This document shows, one piece after another, positions 32,483 to 37,111 of a stretch of DNA of 37,111 nt. The stretch covers positions 1 through 37,111 of the IMG/VR virus record IMGVR_UViG_3300030333_008516; one strand, given 5' to 3'. Below the pieces are notes generated by a model, which saw only the letters and a list, made by a program, of their open reading frames with translations, made no database searches and was not told where the DNA came from. Both the position numbers and the translations under genes were made by a program. Position 1 is the first letter of the stretch. Every line of letters begins with the position of its first letter. This DNA is from a virus.

Positions 32483-33425
32483 GGCTTAAATGGTTGTTTA
32501 TATAATCGTTAATAGAATCTTGCAAAGGGGTAAACTCAATATCTAGCGAATATTTTAATTTAGTAATATTTGCTTCTGTGAAATACTGATATTTTGATTT
32601 AAGCTCATCAGGCATATCAACAAAATTGATATTTTTCTTAACACCCATGGCCTTAAAAATATAACTTGCAAGTTCCAACCAAGAAGTGGCTTCTCCTCGA
32701 CCAATATTATATAAACCCTTGTTTGGTGAATCTGCTAGCTTAATTGTAATATCGGCAGCATCCTTTACATATAAGAAATCTCTTTTTTGTTCTCCGTCTT
32801 TATAGTTTGAGTCGTAGCTTTTAAACAGGTCCATAGATCCTGTTGCTTTAATTTGGTAAAAAGCTTTATAAATAACACTTGCCATGTGTTTTTTGTGGGC
32901 TTCATTGGGACCAAAAATATTGAAATATTTCAAACCTGTTATTTTGTCTAAAAGGTTGTTTTTTAGAGCAAAAATATCAAACATATGCTTGGACTGAGCA
33001 TACATATTAAGAGGTTTCAAATCAAAAAGAGAAGTGTCTTCTGACATCCCTTCTTTTCCGTCTCCATAAGTCGCAGCACTTGAAGCGTAGATAAATTTTC
33101 TATCGGCAGATAATGCATGTTGACATAAAAACTTTGTAAAATTGAAATTATTTTCAATTAGATAATCCGCATTGGTTTCAGTTGTGTCTGAACATGCTCC
33201 TAGATGAAAAACAGTATCGTAATATCTAAACAAAGAGGGGAGAAACCCCTCCACAATTACGTCTTGCCCTTGTATGTAGTCCTTAAACTCTAGCCCGTTT
33301 AAGTTTTTCCAATTTTTTTCATTTAAAATATCAATTGCTAGAATATCTGTGCATCCTAATTCATTTAGACGCTTAATTATTGCTGACCCTATAAGTCCTG
33401 CGGCTCCTGTAACTATGGCTTTCAT
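32466..33425 (-). CDS. hldD: ADP-L-glycero-D-manno-heptose 6-epimerase
   Basis: A 319-residue SDR closely following HldD. It has VTGAAGLIGSAI for NADP, the HldD-specific HLGACSDTTE, SSAATYGDG, NMYAQSKHMFD (Tyr-x3-Lys), GLKYFNIFGPNEAHK, DGEQKRDFLYVKD and YNIGRGEATSW. It converts ADP-D-glycero- to ADP-L-glycero-D-manno-heptose, the last step of the heptose pathway. Its neighbours are split heptosyltransferase-like genes on one side and the HAD phosphatase on the other. The start overlaps the GT9 C-half stop by ATGA. Confidence 0.95.
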   Translation of the reverse strand: MKAIVTGAAGLIGSAIIKRLNELGCTDILAIDILNEKNWKNLNGLEFKDYIQGQDVIVEGFLPSLFRYYDTVFHLGACSDTTETNADYLIENNFNFTKFLCQHALSADRKFIYASSAATYGDGKEGMSEDTSLFDLKPLNMYAQSKHMFDIFALKNNLLDKITGLKYFNIFGPNEAHKKHMASVIYKAFYQIKATGSMDLFKSYDSNYKDGEQKRDFLYVKDAADITIKLADSPNKGLYNIGRGEATSWLELASYIFKAMGVKKNINFVDMPDELKSKYQYFTEANITKLKYSLDIEFTPLQDSINDYINNHLSHDVCI

Positions 33426-33976
33426 TTGTTTTGTAAAAGTTTTAGTGTGGCTTCTATAATCTTGTCAGGTTTAATTGTATTAATCAGCCTGTTAGGGTCG
33501 TTATATTGGTAAGATGGTTTTATGTCTGTTTTTGATGGTTCTAAACATATAGCTCGATCTTTTGAAGAAAAGAAAGGGCCAGTAGCCTTACTGGTTTGTG
33601 GAAAAATACAAACTATTTTAATATCATAATGAGAGGCAAGATGGAGTGGAAAGCTATCATACGATAAGTGCAAAGAAGAGTTTTTTATAAGATAGGCCAA
33701 AGAGTGGATTGAGGTTTTTCCTAGATAAGTTGTGTTTACATCATATCTGTCATCGTTCTCTCCCCCAACCTGTATAATTGTATGATTAAAGTCAGAGGAA
33801 CTTTTTAAACCGTCTACCACTTCTTTCCAGAATGAATACTGTCTAGAGGTTCCCTTGGTATCACAAGGGTGAAAAGTTATATAGGGGTCAGTAGGTAGAA
33901 TTATTTCCTCTTCCTTAATAAAACACTTGTCAATAGGCATTGCTGTTGCAAGTGAATATGTTTCAAGCATGTGCAT
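33422..33976 (-). CDS. GT9 heptosyltransferase-like, C-terminal half (separate gene)
   Basis: A 184-residue protein holding only the donor-binding half of a GT9 enzyme: YITFHPC, SRQYSFWKEVV, IIQVGG and HLSYDSFPLHLASHYDIKIVCIF, which corresponds to 'DsGpmHlA...P.v.lFG'. The N-terminal half is the gene just before it, ending one base upstream (TAA, then A, then ATG). The junction, order and gap match the 4187/4189 pair. Together with hldC and hldD on either side it suggests a heptosyl transfer function, inferred from family and context. Confidence 0.78.
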   Translation of the reverse strand: MHMLETYSLATAMPIDKCFIKEEEIILPTDPYITFHPCDTKGTSRQYSFWKEVVDGLKSSSDFNHTIIQVGGENDDRYDVNTTYLGKTSIHSLAYLIKNSSLHLSYDSFPLHLASHYDIKIVCIFPQTSKATGPFFSSKDRAICLEPSKTDIKPSYQYNDPNRLINTIKPDKIIEATLKLLQNK

Positions 33977-33977
33977 T

Positions 33978-34355
33978 TTATTTTCTGAGTGGTATACCTA
34001 CTACGTCTAGGCCATTGTGAACATAATTAAAAAAACGTTGAGTCATTAGAGAAGGGAAGAAAAATAAATCAAAGAGACCTTCCCATCTTCCGTGACCTTC
34101 AATCATATATGGTTGTTCCATAATTGGACAATATTCTATAACCTTGTCAACGTAAGGATTATCCTTCAAAACAGAATGAAATTCGCCTTTGCAAGCATAA
34201 TAAATAAAGTAGTCGGGATAGTGTTCTTTAAACGAAGGAAGAAGACTTGTGGAAAGAAATATATCTCCAGCACTTTCTGGCAAGCAGATTAGCAGTTTTT
34301 TCCCCGAGTGCTCTATGCTCTCTTTGATTAAGTCTAGTTGTTGAGCATTATCCAT
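33978..34355 (-). CDS. GT9 heptosyltransferase-like, N-terminal half (separate gene)
   Basis: A 125-residue protein with the N-terminal Rossmann half of GT9 enzymes: KKLLICLPESAGDIFLSTSLL, then DNPYVDKVIEYCP and a 'HNGL' near its end. It aligns by eye over its full length to residues about 522-625 of the protein at 4189-6078: shared P-x-S-x-x-D-x-F-L, DNP, EG-G and HNG. It ends one base before its C-half partner. The ATGGATAA overlap with the hldC stop couples the two. It probably needs the partner for activity. Confidence 0.78.
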   Translation of the reverse strand: MDNAQQLDLIKESIEHSGKKLLICLPESAGDIFLSTSLLPSFKEHYPDYFIYYACKGEFHSVLKDNPYVDKVIEYCPIMEQPYMIEGHGRWEGLFDLFFFPSLMTQRFFNYVHNGLDVVGIPLRK

Positions 34356-34746
34356 CTTTGAGTTTTTCTATAGTGTTGCTAGTTGAATAATTTCCCAACC
34401 GATTAAAAAATTTTATTTCTTTTGCGTATTCCCCGCCAACTACTGTTTTTCCTTTCCAGTCAGACCCTACCACCATTAAATCAGGAGAGACATCCTTAAT
34501 TAGATTTTCAAGCTCCAGTTTAGTATCAAAGGTATATACCTTATCAACTGGCCTTAAAAACTCAAGCATTTTTACTCTATGAGAAAGCTTGTTAATGGGT
34601 CGAGTGTGACCTTTGTCTTTTTTGACTTTGGAGTCTGAGTCCACCCCAACAATGAGAACATCTCCCATTGTTTTGGCATACCTAAGTAGCTCTAGATGTC
34701 CTATGTGTAGGATATCAAAACAGCCATTAACCCAAACCTTTTTCAT
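34348..34746 (-). CDS. hldC: Heptose-1-phosphate nucleotidylyltransferase (HldC/HldE C-terminal type)
   Basis: A 132-residue nucleotidyltransferase. The start WVNGCFDILHIGHLELL holds the HxGH motif (14-17), followed by VGVDSDSKVKKDKG and RPI, then VGSDWKGKTVVGG and the final STSNTI, which corresponds to the family's 'ISSST'. It would attach the nucleotide to heptose 1-phosphate. In Gram-negative bacteria this domain is usually fused to the kinase as HldE; here the kinase is a separate gene 6 kb downstream. It is the first gene behind the candidate promoter. Confidence 0.88.
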   Translation of the reverse strand: MKKVWVNGCFDILHIGHLELLRYAKTMGDVLIVGVDSDSKVKKDKGHTRPINKLSHRVKMLEFLRPVDKVYTFDTKLELENLIKDVSPDLMVVGSDWKGKTVVGGEYAKEIKFFNRLGNYSTSNTIEKLKDG

Positions 34747-34757
34747 GTTTACACATG

Positions 34758-34785
34758 ATTATATGGTCTTACTGGGTTTCGTCAA
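34758..34785 (-). promoter_or_regulatory. Sigma70-like promoter before the glycan locus
   Basis: On the minus strand TTGACG (34785-34780), 16 bases, then TATAAT (34763-34758): a near-consensus -35/-10 pair. The transcript would start about base 34750, only some 4 bases before the hldC ATG at 34746, so it would be almost leaderless. The -35 lies in the last codons of the preceding gene. It is the best promoter match seen in the window. Confidence 0.5.
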
Positions 34786-35194
34786 CTTCTTGAGGGGGGC
34801 TGAAAACTTTATCAGCTTCAGAATCAGCAATATTAGCTAACAATAAATCAGTGCGAGCGCTTACAAAGTCTAGACTGCTAAAATTCCAAAATGGATCTGC
34901 TAATTCTTGTTGATGAGTTTTGTCCGTTCCCTTGATTATATCTATGTCGTGAGACTTGTATTTTTTAGAAACTTTTTTGTTTGCTGCTAACTGGAGAAAC
35001 ATGTTTACTCTAGCCATCGCCCACTGTGCTGTGGTTTTTTGCGGTTGCCATACTATGGCAGGAGCTTTCTCTCCTCTTTTGTAAACCCTAATTAAATGAT
35101 CTATTGTAATTTGGTTTTCATTCTCCTCGTTAAATCTTAGAACCTTGGCCACAAGACATTTATAAATTTTTTCTGAAAAGCTAAGATTCATCAT
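34769..35194 (-). CDS. Second DUF5872-like protein
   Basis: A 141-residue protein. The middle (about residues 28-88) reads ITIDHLIRVYKRGEK, then QWAMARVNMFLQL and KKYKSHDIDII. The same three elements, in the same order, are found in the large protein at 6585-7859 (LSQLKKVYRRGSG, GWAMARVNMFLK, SYRKADQDI). The C-terminal 40 residues differ and are acidic. The function is unknown; a small DNA- or protein-binding module is possible. It lies between nrdA and hldC, with the hldC promoter inside its last codons. Confidence 0.65.
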   Translation of the reverse strand: MMNLSFSEKIYKCLVAKVLRFNEENENQITIDHLIRVYKRGEKAPAIVWQPQKTTAQWAMARVNMFLQLAANKKVSKKYKSHDIDIIKGTDKTHQQELADPFWNFSSLDFVSARTDLLLANIADSEADKVFSPPQEVDETQ

Positions 35195-35206
35195 AAAAAA
35201 TTACAC

Positions 35207-35221
35207 TTTTAATTATTAAAA
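35207..35221. repeat. AT-only palindrome before the DUF5872-like gene
   Basis: TTTTAAT-T-ATTAAAA, a 7-bp perfect inverted repeat with one central base, in the 34-base gap between the nrdA stop and the next start. Such short AT palindromes can be operator sites or weak hairpins; with no G or C it is a weak call. Confidence 0.3.
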
Positions 35222-35228
35222 ATGAATA

Positions 35229-36875
35229 TTAACCCTCGCAGGATGAACAGTTCAGTATTGATCGAGCCAATTCTTGACTTGGGTTAGCACTCCTTTGGTA
35301 GTAAAAACTTTTGATGCCCTGTTCCCAGCCAAAGATTAGAAGCTCGCTAACCTGTTTTGGGGGACATTTGGGAGCGACCATAATATTAAGGCTCTGCCCT
35401 TGATCAATATATTTTTGCCGTTGAGAAGCTTGAATTACAATTTCTTTTTGGGAAATTTCTCCGAATGTCTTAAATACATCCTTTTCTTCTGAGGTTAGAA
35501 AATCTAAATGCTGAACTGATCCACCTTTTTGAAGAATTGATTTCCACGTTGTTTGTGTATTTTTCTTCTTCTCTTCTAGAAGTTTTTCTAGGTGTGGGTT
35601 TTTGTAAGTAAATTTACCCTTGGCTAAATCCTTGGTGAAGTAGTTGCTGTTAAGTGGCTCGATAGAGGGGGAGATCTGACCCAAAATAAAGGAACTAGAA
35701 GTCGTGGGAGCAATTGCCATGGTCGTCATATTGCGGCGATCATAACCCTCAAGATGCTCAGGCTCACCCAAAAGAACAGCCAATTCTTTGGTTGCTTCTT
35801 CACATTTTGCTCTAATTGTTTTGTGAATTTCAGTGTTTAGAAATTTAGCCTCCATACTTTCAAAGGCTATCATTTGTTCTTGTAGAAATGAGTGCCAACC
35901 CAAAACTCCAACCCCTAAAGCTCTCTGTTTTTTGGCAAAGTTGTGAGATGCCTCCATGAAAGGAATACCCTCTGTCTTGTTGACATACTCTTCCATTACA
36001 GCATCTAAAAAATAGACAAGAGTTTGTATCGCATCTGTTTCCTTAATTTCGTTCCACTTAGACAAGTTTAACGAAGAAAGGCAGCAAACAAATGATTCAT
36101 CTTGAGAAGAATGTAGAAATATCTCACTACAGAGGTTTGAGGCGCTAATCTTTAGTTTTTTATCTTTATAAGCTTTTGGTGCTTGTTTGTTGGCTGTATC
36201 AGTAAAAAATAAATATGGATATCCTGTTTCAAACCTCTTTCTTACAATGGAGGCCCAAGTCATTCTTTTTTTGCGATCCCCCTCTATTAGAGACCTCATC
36301 CATTCATCACTAATGCAGACACCAAAGGACATTTCCTGAATAGGGTTTCCTTCGCTTCTTATTCTAAGAAACTCGTTGATGTCGGGATGTTCAACGGGAA
36401 GATATGCTGCAAATGATCCTCTTCTGACATTGCTTTGAGAAACAACAGAAGAAACTTTATCGAAGAGTTCCATGAAATGGACTGGACCGCTGGAAGTTCC
36501 CCCTGCTGAAATTTCCACACCTCTTCCTCTTAGTTCTCCAAAGTAAGCAGAGGTTCCCGCTCCGTGCTTTGTTTGCATTCCTACTTCAGCTTGCTTCTCA
36601 AGAATAGCATCCATGCGATCCTCGATGAAGACTCCGTTGCATGAAATAGGTAATCCTCTCTCTCTTCCAAAGTTTGCCCATACAGGACTCGCTAAGGAAT
36701 AAAAACCCTCAGACAAATAGCTTTCAAACTTATCTGCAAACCCATCGACTTTAAGATATTTTTCGGCTGCTACAGCGATATCTCTACCTCTTTGTTCAGC
36801 GGATTCTCCCGCTTGTAGATAGCCCCGCTTAAGAAAATCTCTAGAGTCCTTGTTAAGCCATTTGTATTTTTTCAT
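35229..36875 (-). CDS. nrdA: Class I ribonucleotide reductase large subunit (short, no ATP cone)
   Basis: A 548-residue alpha subunit that reduces ribonucleotides to deoxyribonucleotides. The catalytic set is present: C79 (LPISCNG), N247-C249-E251 (SNLCSEIF), C264/C265 (FVCCLSSLNL) and the radical-transfer pair Y525-Y526 (SFYYQRS), with a C-terminal CSSC (543-546). The N-terminal ATP-cone allosteric domain is absent, since the first conserved element (SPVWANFGRERGLPIS) comes near residue 63. Cellular enzymes are about 760 residues; the short form is common in phages. The ATG overlaps the nrdB stop by TAATG. Confidence 0.95.
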   Translation of the reverse strand: MKKYKWLNKDSRDFLKRGYLQAGESAEQRGRDIAVAAEKYLKVDGFADKFESYLSEGFYSLASPVWANFGRERGLPISCNGVFIEDRMDAILEKQAEVGMQTKHGAGTSAYFGELRGRGVEISAGGTSSGPVHFMELFDKVSSVVSQSNVRRGSFAAYLPVEHPDINEFLRIRSEGNPIQEMSFGVCISDEWMRSLIEGDRKKRMTWASIVRKRFETGYPYLFFTDTANKQAPKAYKDKKLKISASNLCSEIFLHSSQDESFVCCLSSLNLSKWNEIKETDAIQTLVYFLDAVMEEYVNKTEGIPFMEASHNFAKKQRALGVGVLGWHSFLQEQMIAFESMEAKFLNTEIHKTIRAKCEEATKELAVLLGEPEHLEGYDRRNMTTMAIAPTTSSSFILGQISPSIEPLNSNYFTKDLAKGKFTYKNPHLEKLLEEKKKNTQTTWKSILQKGGSVQHLDFLTSEEKDVFKTFGEISQKEIVIQASQRQKYIDQGQSLNIMVAPKCPPKQVSELLIFGWEQGIKSFYYQRSANPSQELARSILNCSSCEG

Positions 36876-37111
36876 TAAAAGAGGTCGTCAGCGTCGAATG
36901 TTTGAGAGTTCTTGGAATATTCCACAGGGCGAGAATGAAAGAAGTCGGTGGCATTGTTGCCAAGTAACTCCTCCTCAAACCACATTGTATCTTCCAATAA
37001 AGAAGTGTCAACATCAAACGCTGAATCAAAGCCGATTTTTTCCAAGGAGTCATTAATTCGATTTTTAATGAACTCTTTTAAGATGTCGGCATTGAGACCT
37101 TTTTCATTAAA
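36875..37111 (-). CDS. nrdB: Class I ribonucleotide reductase small subunit, C-terminal part (5' end outside window)
   Basis: An open frame enters from the right edge and ends at TAA 36877-36875, giving 78 residues. It reads as the end of NrdB: a helix region (LKEFIKNRINDSLEKIGF), LEDTMWFEEELLG, then DFFHSRPVEYSKNSQ and the acidic/aromatic tail DADDLF, which is the type of tail that docks on NrdA. The diiron ligands and the radical Tyr lie outside the window. It shares a TAATG overlap with nrdA, so nrdB comes first in the operon, the reverse of the most common order. Confidence 0.88.
   Translation of the reverse strand, partial: FNEKGLNADILKEFIKNRINDSLEKIGFDSAFDVDTSLLEDTMWFEEELLGNNATDFFHSRPVEYSKNSQTFDADDLF

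Noticed and set aside
36853-37053. 66-residue leftward ORF at the right edge
   Set aside because: It is out of frame with the nrdB tail, whose conserved ending is clear; this frame has no recognisable motif.
1-37111. tRNA genes, CRISPR arrays, insertion sequences, integrase or attachment sites
   Set aside because: None seen: there are no gaps large enough for a tRNA cloverleaf with CCA-like end that I could recognise, no direct repeat arrays and no transposase or integrase motifs.

Overview
The window reads as part of the genome of a tailed double-stranded DNA bacteriophage, probably aquatic, with an AT-rich genome and a Gram-negative host. The reasons are gene packing with almost no spacers (many 1 to 47 base overlaps), nearly all genes on one strand, a phage-style replication and recombination set (polymerase III alpha-type polymerase, DnaB-like helicase, DnaG-like primase, UvsX/RecA-like recombinase), a short class I ribonucleotide reductase, and no cellular housekeeping genes. 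LPS-type sugar genes (heptose, GDP-fucose, formamido sugar, many glycosyltransferases) imply a surface glycan of the Gram-negative kind. Most starts I inspected have no Shine-Dalgarno sequence, so the host may use another initiation mode, as Bacteroidota do; this is inference.

Layout. Bases 1-808 are rightward: the end of an unknown gene and a glycosyltransferase. From 788 to 37111 everything is leftward. In the direction of transcription, starting from the right edge: nrdB (partial) and nrdA; a DUF5872-like protein; then, behind a good sigma70-like promoter (34758-34785), a glycan locus of 19 genes (34746 down to 21287) with hldC, a split GT9 pair, hldD, a HAD phosphatase, a cupin, several glycosyltransferases, an epimerase, an hldA-type kinase, a methyltransferase, a formyltransferase, a Gfo/Idh dehydrogenase, a DegT aminotransferase, fcl and gmd. 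The replication block follows (21287 to 11707): small unknown protein, RecA-like protein, PD-(D/E)XK nuclease, small protein, helicase, primase, RecB-like nuclease, and a DNA polymerase divided into three genes (PHP-like, DEDDh exonuclease, polymerase core). Then come a ClpA-type unfoldase (9266-11695), a small basic protein, an attenuator-like hairpin region (8933-9005), a degenerate APH/kinase-fold protein, a second DUF5872 protein, a candidate ssDNA-binding protein, a large multidomain glycosyltransferase with its partner, a possible annealing protein, a GNAT acetyltransferase, two small proteins and a GT34-like glycosyltransferase.

How it fits together. NrdAB supplies deoxynucleotides to the polymerase/helicase/primase/recombinase set. 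The glycan genes could make ADP-heptose (last steps only), GDP-fucose or a related 6-deoxyhexose, and a formamido sugar, and transfer them either to the host surface or to the virion. The most unusual points are the three-gene polymerase with a PHP domain that has lost its metal ligands, two paralogous GT9-type heptosyltransferases both cut at the same inter-domain point (one N-half fused to GT4 + zinc ribbon + DUF4214), and the large heptose/formamido-sugar locus placed between nucleotide metabolism and replication.
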